From JBGOTP01 sp041476545 (lineage in GTDB: Bacteria; Acidobacteriota; Vicinamibacteria; Vicinamibacterales; CAVVIG01): 22,982 nucleotides of DNA. Under the pieces are notes generated by a model that saw only the letters and a program-made list of their open reading frames with translations, was not told where the DNA came from and did not search any database. Positions within the stretch are counted from its first letter, which is position 1. Each line of letters begins with the position of its first letter. A program made the position numbers and the translations under genes. The stretch is from assembly GCA_041476545.1 (NCBI GenBank), contig JBGOTP010000030.1, positions 1 to 22,982 on the forward strand, given 5' to 3'. Shown here piece by piece: positions 1 through 6,575 of this stretch.

Positions 1-1
1 C

Positions 2-361
2 GCGCTGGTGGCCGCGGGCGAGGTGCAAGTCGGGCTCAGCATGTACAGCAGCAACATCGTGACGCTCAAGCGCAAGGGCGCGCCGATTGACTTCGTGCCG
101 GTGCAGCCCGTGGTCGCGCGCCCGCAGGGGATCGGCGTGACGAAGAACGCGCCGCATCCGAACGCCGCGCTGCTGTTCGCCGACTACGTGCTGTCGCCGG
201 AAGGGCAACAGTTGTTCGAATCGCTGGGCCGCGTTCCCGCGAGCACCCGTGTGAAGAGCGCGCTCGACAATTTCCCGTTCACGACGATCGATCCCGCCAC
301 GGTGCTCGACGAGGCGCCGAAATGGGAAAAGGTCTGGAATGGCTTCTTCCTGAAGAAATAG
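2..361 (+). CDS. Iron-type ABC transporter substrate-binding protein, C-terminal part (truncated by window edge)
   Basis: The reading frame is open from the window edge and ends with TAG. It encodes the last ~119 residues of a periplasmic binding protein of the Fe(III)/AfuA-like class (COG1840 type), which would deliver a ligand to an ABC importer. The assignment rests on a complete paralogue at 7662-8717: the 117 residues I compared differ at 9 positions, lengths are equal, and homology stops at the stop codon. The stretches 'YVLSPEGQ' and 'LGRVPASTR' are typical of the C-terminal lobe of this class. No permease or ATPase gene lies in the window, so the transporter partner is unknown. The ligand is not determinable; iron is the family default only. 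Confidence 0.85.
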   Translation, partial: ALVAAGEVQVGLSMYSSNIVTLKRKGAPIDFVPVQPVVARPQGIGVTKNAPHPNAALLFADYVLSPEGQQLFESLGRVPASTRVKSALDNFPFTTIDPATVLDEAPKWEKVWNGFFLKK

Positions 362-381
362 CGACGATGCCGCGTATCACA

Positions 382-429
382 CCAGCGAGAAACCGAGTAT
401 GATCCCCGACCCTCACGTGCTCAAGGAGG
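382..429 (+). promoter_or_regulatory. Putative promoter and leader of the VOC gene
   Basis: A -10-like TATGAT lies at 398-403 in the context CGAGTATGATCC, followed by a strong Shine-Dalgarno AAGGAGG at 423-429, 7 nt before the ATG at 437. No good -35 is visible. Nearly the same block (CCAGCG..AAA.CGAGTATGAT.CC...TTCAAGGAG...ACGATG) precedes the DUF1080 gene on the other strand at 3751-3709, which strengthens the promoter reading. Confidence 0.5.
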
Positions 430-436
430 CGCTACG

Positions 437-1279
437 ATGCGTACATCAGCCGCTATGAAAACTCGGGCGCTGCTATGCAGCATGCTGCTGGCACTCGTTG
501 GGATCTCCAGCGGTGCGCAGGTGCCGCAGGACGTGCCGTACGACCATATCCACCTGGCGGCGCTCGATCCCGACAAGGCGTATGCCTGGTACGTGACGAA
601 CCTGGATGGACAGGCCGGCGAGAACCCCGGGCGGATGGTCTTCGAACCGTTCACCGGCCGCCGGCCGCTGCCGGTGCAGCTCATGTTCATCAAGGCTCCG
701 GACGCCCTGCCGAGTGAGGGCGGCGTCATTGACAGCATCGGCTTCTCGTTCGCCGACGTGGCGGCGAAGGTCAAGGCGCTGGAAGCGGCCGGGGCGAAGG
801 TCAAGGAACCCGTGCGCGAGGCGCCCGGGCTGTGGAAGCGGGCCGTCGTGGTCGATCCGTGGGGCGTGAAGATCGAGCTGGTCGAAGATCGCAGCCACCC
901 CGGGTTCCATCACATCGCGCTGCGGGTGGCGGATCCGGAGGCGACGACTCGATGGTTCCTCTCGGCGTTCGGGGGAGCGCGCGTCAAGATGGGAGGCCGC
1001 CTCGATGCGCTGCAGTACGGCAAGACGTATCTGCTGGTGCTGCAGGGCGAGGGGGCGGCACCGAGCCAGGGCCGCGCGATCGATCATCTGGGCTTCGGCC
1101 CGCCGAACATGGACGCCACGACGGCCGCGCTCAAGGCGAACGGCGTGAAGTTCACAGGTGAGCCGGCCGCGAAGGCGAATGCGTTAGGCCATCGCACAGG
1201 CTACGTCGAAGCGCCGGGTGGTGTGCGGATCGAGCTGGTCGAGCATACGGAGTGTGCGTGGGGGAAGGCCCACGAGTGA
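437..1279 (+). CDS. Secreted two-domain VOC (glyoxalase/bleomycin-resistance fold) protein
   Basis: 280 aa. An N-terminal signal peptide (residues ~7-27, ending GISSGAQ) is followed by two vicinal-oxygen-chelate modules. Module 1 (~35-150) begins with 'DHIHLAA' (H37/H39) and closes with 'GVKIELVED'; module 2 (~155-272) begins 'FHHIALRV' and closes 'GVRIELVEH'. The paired His and Glu positions are those used by VOC proteins to bind a divalent metal. Family members include glyoxalases, extradiol dioxygenases and resistance proteins, so the reaction is not predictable. The ATG at 437 has an ideal Shine-Dalgarno; the ATG at 455 is an alternative. Export to the periplasm is unusual for glyoxalase I itself, favouring another substrate. 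Confidence 0.85.
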   Translation: MRTSAAMKTRALLCSMLLALVGISSGAQVPQDVPYDHIHLAALDPDKAYAWYVTNLDGQAGENPGRMVFEPFTGRRPLPVQLMFIKAPDALPSEGGVIDSIGFSFADVAAKVKALEAAGAKVKEPVREAPGLWKRAVVVDPWGVKIELVEDRSHPGFHHIALRVADPEATTRWFLSAFGGARVKMGGRLDALQYGKTYLLVLQGEGAAPSQGRAIDHLGFGPPNMDATTAALKANGVKFTGEPAAKANALGHRTGYVEAPGGVRIELVEHTECAWGKAHE

Positions 1280-1311
1280 CTACCATCAATCAGCGACCAG
1301 AGGAGGAACAG

Positions 1312-1992
1312 ATGAAGAACGACATTCGGACACGCCGCTCGATGATCTCCGGCATGGGAGCCGCCGCCGCCGTCTTCACGCTCGGGTCGAGCACTGCCGG
1401 CGCACAGACAACGGCTAGACGATTTCAAGCGGCCCGCCACTCGCAGGACGCCTGGTTGGATGCGGCCGCGGGCAAGCATCGCACGTTCATCGACGCGTCA
1501 ACGGCGAGGGGCGCGGGAGAAGCGATGCTCTACGCGAACAACCTGTACGAGGCCAACAAGTCAGGCTACTCGCTGCCGGAAAACGACATCGCCGTGGTGG
1601 TCTGCCTGCGGCACTTCGCAACCGCATTTGCCTTCAACGATGCCATCTGGGCGAAGTACGGCAAGGTCATGAGCACGCTGCTGACGTTCACGGATCCGAA
1701 GACGAAGCAGGCGCCGTCGACGAACCTGTTGAACGCCGACTACGGGATGGAGCTGCCGAACCTGGGCACCACCATCGGCTCGGTGGTCACGCGCGGCACG
1801 CGTTTCGCGGTCTGCGACATGGCGACGCACTTTTTCGGTGGGCAGATCGCGATGGCGTCCGGCGGGAACGCCGACGCGGTTTACAAAGAGCTCGTGGCAA
1901 ACACGATCCCGAGCAGCCACATGGTGGCGGCAGGCGTCGTCGCGGTGAATCGCGCGCAGGAGTACGGGTACACGCTACTGACCACGCTCTGA
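1312..1992 (+). CDS. Tat-exported DsrE-like protein
   Basis: 226 aa starting at the ATG 5 nt after an AGAGGAGGA ribosome-binding site at 1299-1307; the in-frame upstream ATG at 1252 lies inside the VOC gene and is not used here. The N-terminus 'RTRRSMISGMGAAAAVF' followed by an Ala-rich stretch ending AGAQ looks like a twin-arginine signal. The mature part has a pattern seen in secreted DsrE/DsrF-like proteins: a 'AMLYANNLYEAN' helix, 'VVVCLRHFATAFA', a central 'VCDMATHFFGGQIA' strand-helix, and a C-terminal 'MVAAGVVAVNRAQEYGYT'. Members of that fold act in sulfur trafficking, but the function of exported versions is not established. It lies 32 nt after the VOC gene and may be co-transcribed. 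Its last 18 bp overlap the end of the convergent hydrolase gene. Confidence 0.65.
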   Translation: MKNDIRTRRSMISGMGAAAAVFTLGSSTAGAQTTARRFQAARHSQDAWLDAAAGKHRTFIDASTARGAGEAMLYANNLYEANKSGYSLPENDIAVVVCLRHFATAFAFNDAIWAKYGKVMSTLLTFTDPKTKQAPSTNLLNADYGMELPNLGTTIGSVVTRGTRFAVCDMATHFFGGQIAMASGGNADAVYKELVANTIPSSHMVAAGVVAVNRAQEYGYTLLTTL

Positions 1993-3093
1993 CATTCGTC
2001 CGTACACCTTTGCGAAGGCGTTACGGGCGTTGGTCACCGTGAACGTACCGTCTTCCTGCGCGGACAGTTTGATCCAGTACGCGCGACCGCTGTGGACCGG
2101 TGGCGGCGGCGCATTCGAACCGGGCTGCGGGAGCGGCATCGGCGCGACCGGCAAGGCAGTCGGCTGATCGTCCACGCCGTTGGCGATGAACACACCGGGC
2201 GCCGCGTACTCCTGGCCGCTCAGCAGCGAGAAGTGCATCTGCCACACGTCCTCGAAACCGGGCGAGGTGTAAAGGGTTTTCATCACCTCCGGCCATCCGC
2301 CTTTGCGGGTGCCGTTGTTCATGATCGCGACTCTCGGCCGCACCGCGTGGACAAACGGTTCCGTGCTCGAGGTGTCCTGCCCGTGGTGCAGGCCCAGCAG
2401 CACATCGACCGTACCGATTCGGTTCGCCGGACACACCAGCTCGTATTCCTTGTCGCTCGTGAGATCGCCGAGATGCAGCGCACGGAACCTGCCGAAGGCG
2501 ATGTAGCTGCCGACCGATTGTCGATCCTCGGGAATGGCGTCGACGGGTTTGGGATTGCCGCAGAGGGGATTGGCCCTGCCGGCGCCCGCGAGCGACGTTC
2601 GGATGACCTGACCCGCCGACGTCACCACGCGCACCACGAGTCCGGCGACGGGAATCGTGTCGCCGGGTTTGACGACCGTGTGCCTGGCCTTGGCATACAG
2701 GGCCGGATACGTCGTCTCGAGAAACCGGTCGGTTGCGTCGGCCGGCTGCACGTTCGGCCCATGGTCGATGAAGTGCCGAATCGGAATCCGCGAGGCAAGC
2801 TCGGCGAGGCCGCCGTAGTGATCGCCGTGCCAGTGCGTGACGATCAGGTGATCGATCTGCGTGACGCCGGCGTCCCTGGCGGCGTCGAGGATCCGGCCTG
2901 CGTCGCGCGGCGCGCCCATCCCCCCGTTTCCCGCGTCGATGAGCAGCGACTCCCCTGAGGGCGAGACGACGAGCGTCGCGTTTCCGCCTTCCACGTCGAC
3001 AACGTAGATGTCCAGCGTCTTCGTAAGGCGTGCTTGCGCCGACACAAGCAGCGCGCTCACGACAATCGTCGCGAGGCAGACGAATCGATGCAT
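1975..3093 (-). CDS. Secreted metallo-beta-lactamase-fold hydrolase (ComEC C-terminal-like)
   Basis: 372 aa with a signal peptide (residues 1-20, VSALLVSAQ). The mature protein starts 'LDIYVVDVEGGNATLVV', typical of the COG2333/ComEC-like branch of the metallo-beta-lactamase fold. The metal-binding signature H-x-H-x-D-H is complete at residues 87-92 (THWHGDHYGG); further ligand candidates are the Asp in 'HLGDLTS' and the His pair in 'LLGLHHGQD'. A proline-rich stretch ('PMPLPQPG', 'APPPPVH') precedes the end. The enzyme would be a periplasmic or exported phosphoesterase or other hydrolase; substrate unknown. It starts 7 nt after the DUF1080 stop, without a clear Shine-Dalgarno, so translational coupling is likely. 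Its 3' end overlaps the converging DsrE-like gene by 18 bp. Confidence 0.88.
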   Translation of the reverse strand: MHRFVCLATIVVSALLVSAQARLTKTLDIYVVDVEGGNATLVVSPSGESLLIDAGNGGMGAPRDAGRILDAARDAGVTQIDHLIVTHWHGDHYGGLAELASRIPIRHFIDHGPNVQPADATDRFLETTYPALYAKARHTVVKPGDTIPVAGLVVRVVTSAGQVIRTSLAGAGRANPLCGNPKPVDAIPEDRQSVGSYIAFGRFRALHLGDLTSDKEYELVCPANRIGTVDVLLGLHHGQDTSSTEPFVHAVRPRVAIMNNGTRKGGWPEVMKTLYTSPGFEDVWQMHFSLLSGQEYAAPGVFIANGVDDQPTALPVAPMPLPQPGSNAPPPPVHSGRAYWIKLSAQEDGTFTVTNARNAFAKVYGRMSERGQ

Positions 3094-3100
3094 CGGCGGT

Positions 3101-3700
3101 TTACTTGATTGGCCTTATCTGAACGTTCCGATATCGCACGATACCGCCGGCCGCCTGCAGCGACACGGGGCCGCGCGCGTACTTGGCGTCGTCGGCTTCC
3201 GCCATCAGCGTCCCATTGAGGCGCGCCGTCATGTGCGGCCCCCGGGTGCTGATTTCGATGGTCGTCCAGCGATTGCCGGAATCGTACTGCACCAGCGGTT
3301 TCGCGACATTGACGATGGCGCCGGTGCGCCCGGTCTGGTCGGCCCGCTTGTCGTTGATGTTCAGCTCATATCCGTTTTCGATCCCGGGGTTCTTGGGATC
3401 CGTGATGCGGAACAACACGCCGCCGTTGGAGTCGGGCGTGACCCAGATCTCCGCTCGAAGATCGAAGTCGCCGTACGACTCCTTCGTGAGGAGAAAGCCC
3501 CTGGGCATGTCGGCCTCGATGACCCCGTCGACTACGCGCCAGTTGGCATTGCCGGTCTTTTCCCAGTTATCCAGGCTCTTTCCGTTGAACAACGTCGTCC
3601 AGCCGGCGGCGGCGGCCGTCTGGGCGGACACGCCTGGGACACCGGTGATGGCACCGGCCCCGACCAGAAACAGCGCGATCACAATGGCGGTCGTGCGCAT
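3101..3700 (-). CDS. Secreted DUF1080 / 3-keto-disaccharide hydrolase-domain protein
   Basis: 199 aa: signal peptide (to ~residue 27, GVSAQ) plus a single DUF1080 domain, a jelly-roll fold of the concanavalin-like class. Diagnostic motifs are 'WTTLFNGKSLDNWE' near the mature N-terminus, 'DFDLRAEIWVTPDSNGGVLFR' and the closing 'YRNVQIRP'. Family members bind or cleave sugars (3-keto-glucoside hydrolases are characterised); many acidobacterial and planctomycete copies have unknown substrates. I chose the ATG at 3700 because AAGGAG is 8 nt upstream; the in-frame GTG at 3709 sits against that site. First gene of a two-gene operon with the secreted metallo-beta-lactamase-fold hydrolase. Confidence 0.9.
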   Translation of the reverse strand: MRTTAIVIALFLVGAGAITGVPGVSAQTAAAAGWTTLFNGKSLDNWEKTGNANWRVVDGVIEADMPRGFLLTKESYGDFDLRAEIWVTPDSNGGVLFRITDPKNPGIENGYELNINDKRADQTGRTGAIVNVAKPLVQYDSGNRWTTIEISTRGPHMTARLNGTLMAEADDAKYARGPVSLQAAGGIVRYRNVQIRPIK

Positions 3701-3708
3701 CGTCGTCA

Positions 3709-3751
3709 CTCCTTGAACAGGTGAAGGCCGGAATCATACTCGTTTCGCTGG
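3709..3751 (-). promoter_or_regulatory. Putative promoter and leader of the DUF1080 operon
   Basis: Read on the minus strand this contains CCAGCGAAACGAGTATGATTCC, with -10-like TATGAT at 3738-3733, and ends in the AAGGAG used by the gene (3714-3709). It closely matches the leader of the VOC gene at 382-429, including the distance from TATGAT to the ribosome-binding site. Confidence 0.5.
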
Positions 3752-3777
3752 AGACGTGCCGGGGACCCTGCGTCGGC

Positions 3778-3832
3778 GTTCAAACCGTCTGATTTGAACA
3801 GCCGATCGTGACGATGTACGATTCGAGAATCG
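3778..3832 (+). promoter_or_regulatory. Promoter with overlapping operator palindromes, PIN operon
   Basis: A -35 TTGAAC (3794-3799) and a -10 TACGAT (3817-3822) are separated by exactly 17 bp. The -35 is one arm of a perfect inverted repeat GTTCAAA-N8-TTTGAAC (3778-3799). A second palindrome CGATTC-GA-GAATCG (3819-3832) covers the -10 and expected start point. A repressor on either site would block RNA polymerase, as in autoregulated toxin-antitoxin operons. Transcription should start near 3829, about 45 nt before the AGGAGG at 3874. Confidence 0.6.
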
Positions 3833-3884
3833 CTAGCGGTGCGAGCTCGGCACGGCGGCCTAAACACCCTGAGAGGAGGATGCC

Positions 3885-4841
3885 CTGAACGTCGTCCAGC
3901 GTTCGTTCCGTGTCGAAGGGCAGCAAGGCCTCGGCAAGAAGCCGAAACCGCAGCTGATCGGGCCCGTCCTCAGCGATTTGCACGGTTCGCTGCAGGATGC
4001 GGTACGAATGGGATTTCTCCACTCAAGTCGCGCACGCGGCCGGATTCGTATGGCACTGAAAGACGCCGCGGACGTTCGCTTCATTGGTCATGAAGGAAGC
4101 GGTAACGATGTCACCGTCCTCCATTTTGAGCTTCCGTCGTTTGGAACTGCAGCGGCTGAATTCTTTGAACAACCGATGTTGTGGGAGGATCGACCGAATC
4201 CGGACGAAACGGCCTTCGAACTATTCGGAGCGGCGCTTGTCGACGTCGCGGCACGCAGGGCCGACAGCTCCAGATACGACCTGCCCCTTCTGAGTCGTAT
4301 CAGCCGATACCGCCGCATGCTGAAACGCGGTATTCACCGCGTCTCGCTCGTGGGCACCACCGTGGCGGAAACCGGAAGGATCGATGCCGACGTCATCAGT
4401 GCCGCATCGGATTTGGCCGCGGTGACGCCGAGCGCCCAACGCGCGCGCGTCGCGGGGCGTCTCGACCTGATGGGCGCCAGCCAGGGTGTGCTGAAAATCG
4501 AGGTGAGGCCGGGTGAGGTGGTGACAGCCCTCTGGGAGCGCGACGAACCAATCGAGAACTACCGGGAGCTGTTCAACAAGGACGTCGTGGTCGAAGGTCT
4601 GGCCATTTTCCGGCCGTCCGGAACGTTGCTTCGCATCGATGCGGACCTGATCGCGCCCGCGTCGGCGCAGCAGGACTTCTTCCGCCAGGTGCCTCACGCT
4701 CCAGTCGCACGGGATTATCCGAAGCTCGCACGCCTCAAACCGAACGACCGATCTGCCTACGCACAACTTCGAGGGTGCATGCCAGCGGAGGCGGATGTAT
4801 CGGGTGAGGACTTCGACGCCGCAGTTGCCGCACTCCGGTAA
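3885..4841 (+). CDS. Unknown 318-aa protein encoded upstream of a PIN-domain gene
   Basis: No family recognised. The frame opens after a TGA at 3870 and contains no early ATG. The strong ribosome-binding site AGGAGG (3874-3879) lies 5 nt before an in-frame CTG at 3885, so a CTG start is proposed; the ATG at 3880 leads only to ATG-CCC-TGA, and a TTG at 3978 would remove a well-formed N-terminal segment ('GPVLSDLHGSLQDAVRMGF'). No signal peptide or membrane segment is visible; the protein looks soluble and mixed alpha/beta. The C-terminal half has 'VAGRLDLMGASQGVLKI' and 'VVVEGLAIFRPSGTLLRID', a beta-rich stretch resembling small OB/SH3-like barrels. The stop is 2 nt before the PIN start, and a repressible-looking promoter precedes the pair, so an antitoxin or regulator role is plausible but unproven. 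Confidence 0.7.
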   Translation: MNVVQRSFRVEGQQGLGKKPKPQLIGPVLSDLHGSLQDAVRMGFLHSSRARGRIRMALKDAADVRFIGHEGSGNDVTVLHFELPSFGTAAAEFFEQPMLWEDRPNPDETAFELFGAALVDVAARRADSSRYDLPLLSRISRYRRMLKRGIHRVSLVGTTVAETGRIDADVISAASDLAAVTPSAQRARVAGRLDLMGASQGVLKIEVRPGEVVTALWERDEPIENYRELFNKDVVVEGLAIFRPSGTLLRIDADLIAPASAQQDFFRQVPHAPVARDYPKLARLKPNDRSAYAQLRGCMPAEADVSGEDFDAAVAALR

Positions 4842-4843
4842 CA

Positions 4844-5296
4844 ATGGCGGCGTCCTACCTCCTGGACACCGGGATCCTGCTTCACTGGACGCGCGACTCC
4901 CCACAGGCGCGGGTCATCGATCAGCGCTTCCAGTTGTCCCAACTGCAAATGCGACCCCTGATCTGCGAGGTATCGATTGGCGAAATGCTGGCGTTCAGCA
5001 AGAGGCTGAATTGGGGCCTCCAGAAGCAGCAGCGACTCAAGGACATCGTCGAGAGACAGACCGTCGTTGTCAGGATCTCTGATGCCCGGGTACTCGAGGC
5101 CTACGCCGATCTGTCTACCCTTTCGCAATCGTCAGGTTGGTCCCTATTTCAGGGGAAGAGGAATCAGACGACTACCGTATCAGCCGGCGCGAGCGCCTCC
5201 GCAACCAGGGCGCCGAGCAGGCGGCGACCGTGGTCACCAACGCTGCAGTGGTTGTCCTTGGCTTCGATGACCGCAAGGGGAATATTCGGTTTGTAG
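4844..5296 (+). pseudogene. PIN-domain (VapC-like) nuclease, C-terminally truncated
   Basis: The first ~105 residues match a PIN domain: 'SYLLDTGILLHW' with catalytic Asp8, and 'PLICEVSIGEML' with Glu42/Glu47, then 'ARVLEAYADLS' and 'GWSLFQGK'. Intact relatives continue with an Asn-Asp (K-N-D-L-W-I-A-A) that supplies the third acidic residue and then a D-x-D-F strand. Here the sequence departs at about 5157 and the remaining ~45 residues are arginine/serine-rich, unlike a PIN domain, and overlap the HsdR fragment on the other strand. Lacking the third and fourth acids it should be inactive as an RNase. It starts 2 nt after the preceding gene and was presumably the toxin of that pair. Confidence 0.7.
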
Positions 5297-5481
5297 TACA
5301 GGATGTAGTCGGCGCGCTTGGCTTTCCCGCGCTTGACCATCTGGCCTCGAACGATGACCCGTCCCTTCGTGAAGCTGACTTCTTCGCGGAGCTGGGTCAG
5401 CTCGTCCCACCCGGCCGTGCGCAGAGCGGGCGTGATGAATTTCGTGCAGATGTCGCGCTCGCTGAGCTCCTTCTTGTCCAT
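5164..5481 (-). pseudogene. hsdR: Type I restriction enzyme R subunit (HsdR) N-terminal fragment
   Basis: 105 residues beginning 'MDKKELSERDICTKFITPAL' and continuing 'EEVSFTKGRVIVRG' and 'GKAKRADYILYYKPNIPLAVIEAKDN', the N-terminal nuclease domain of type I restriction R subunits of the EcoEI/EcoR124 kind. The Asp in 'ADYILYY' and the Glu-x-Lys in 'VIEAKD' are the PD-(D/E)XK nuclease residues. Full-length HsdR is roughly 800-1100 aa; here homology fades after 'SVGD' and the frame stops, so the helicase and C-terminal domains are gone. No hsdM or hsdS is present. The start has a GGGAGG-containing leader. It abuts the truncated PIN gene tail to tail. Confidence 0.8.
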
Positions 5482-5519
5482 TGTGCGCGGCGGTGTCCTC
5501 CCATGGAGGTGGTCCTAGT

Positions 5520-6575
5520 CTATCTGCTCCGAGTGGGGTCCTCGTCGTGCTGGTGGGTGTGGGTGTGTTGGTGAGGACCATGGCCGTGATCGTGGAGGTC
5601 ATGGCCGTGGTCATGGTCGTGCATCAGCTCTTTCGGCACGTCGGGAAACATCTCGCGAGACGTCAGCGCCGCGCCACCGGCCCACTCCACGCCGCCCTTC
5701 TTGCGCGCGGCGGAGAAGAGATCCTCCCACGACAGCCTCGCGGGATCGCGCGCGACTTCAAGGCGCTGGGCGAGGGCGGCGAGTATCAGCTTGCGGATGC
5801 GCCGGCCATCCCATCCTTCGCAGAGCGCGGCCAGCTCTGAGAGCCGCGTCGCATCCTGGGCGAGCGGCAGCAGCGCCGGCCATTGCACCGTGAGCTCGCC
5901 GATGGCGTTCTCCAGGATTCGCTCGATGGTGTCGCGATCGGGCAGCGCGAAGCGCATCACCAGGTCGGCGCGCGACAGGAACGCCTCGTCCACCGCTTCG
6001 ATGAAATTGGTCGTGGTGACGAAGAGCACCGACGGCAGGTTCTTCGCGATCTCGTCGATGCCGAGGAGCACGGCATCGGTGGCGCGGTGCACATCCACGG
6101 GGTTCGCCTCGAAGGACGCCGTCGAGCGGCGCACCGCGAAGCTCTCCACCTCGTCGATCAGCACCACGGTGAACGGACGCCGCGCGGCGATCTCGGGCAC
6201 GGTCTCGGTCAGCAGCCGCGTCACGTTGCGCTGGCTCTCTCCCAGCATGTCGCTGGGAAACGCATGGGGATTGATCTCCACCAGCGTGGTCGCGCCCTGG
6301 CGCGCGAGCGCCAGCGCCGCCACCTGCGCGAGGCCGCGCGCCATCGTCGTCTTGCCCGTTCCCGGCGGGCCGGCGAGCACGATGAGCCCGTGCGGCAGTC
6401 CCGAGAGCATCGAGAGCTTGCGGCCGTGCTGCAGCACCAGCAGCGCCTGTGCGAGCAGGCGCTCCTTCACCTCGCGCGGGACGATGATCGCGTCCCAATC
6501 GCGGTCGTGGTGGTCGGCGGGCAGGACGTGCATGGACAGCACGCCCGGAGGCAGGGCGAAGCGCGGCCGCTCCAT
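5520..6575 (-). CDS. AAA+ ATPase (TRIP13/Pch2-like core) with histidine-rich tail
   Basis: 351 aa. Start at ATG 6575, which overlaps the TGA of the upstream cupin gene (TGATG), so the two are translationally coupled. Walker A is GPPGTGKTT (residues 69-77), Walker B VVLIDE (137-142), sensor 1 'LFVTTTNF', and an arginine-finger-like 'SRADLVMRF' follows. The core resembles single-domain AAA+ remodellers such as TRIP13/Pch2. No HORMA, CD-NTase or effector gene is adjacent, so this is not a recognisable CBASS locus. The last ~35 residues contain 12 histidines within 25 positions, alternating with Asp, Gly and Thr, a probable metal-binding tail. It may act on the cupin enzyme or on metal insertion; that is inference. 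Confidence 0.8.
   Translation of the reverse strand: MERPRFALPPGVLSMHVLPADHHDRDWDAIIVPREVKERLLAQALLVLQHGRKLSMLSGLPHGLIVLAGPPGTGKTTMARGLAQVAALALARQGATTLVEINPHAFPSDMLGESQRNVTRLLTETVPEIAARRPFTVVLIDEVESFAVRRSTASFEANPVDVHRATDAVLLGIDEIAKNLPSVLFVTTTNFIEAVDEAFLSRADLVMRFALPDRDTIERILENAIGELTVQWPALLPLAQDATRLSELAALCEGWDGRRIRKLILAALAQRLEVARDPARLSWEDLFSAARKKGGVEWAGGAALTSREMFPDVPKELMHDHDHGHDLHDHGHGPHQHTHTHQHDEDPTRSR

Noticed and set aside
3814..3888. A 24-codon ATG frame before the unknown-PIN operon.
   Set aside because: Its ATG lies upstream of the predicted transcription start and it has no ribosome-binding site.
3780..4022. An 80-codon minus-strand frame.
   Set aside because: It lies opposite the promoter and N-terminus of the 318-aa gene and shows no family or ribosome-binding site.
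5520..6575. CBASS component (TRIP13/Cap6).
   Set aside because: No HORMA, CD-NTase or effector gene is adjacent; the partner is a bicupin.
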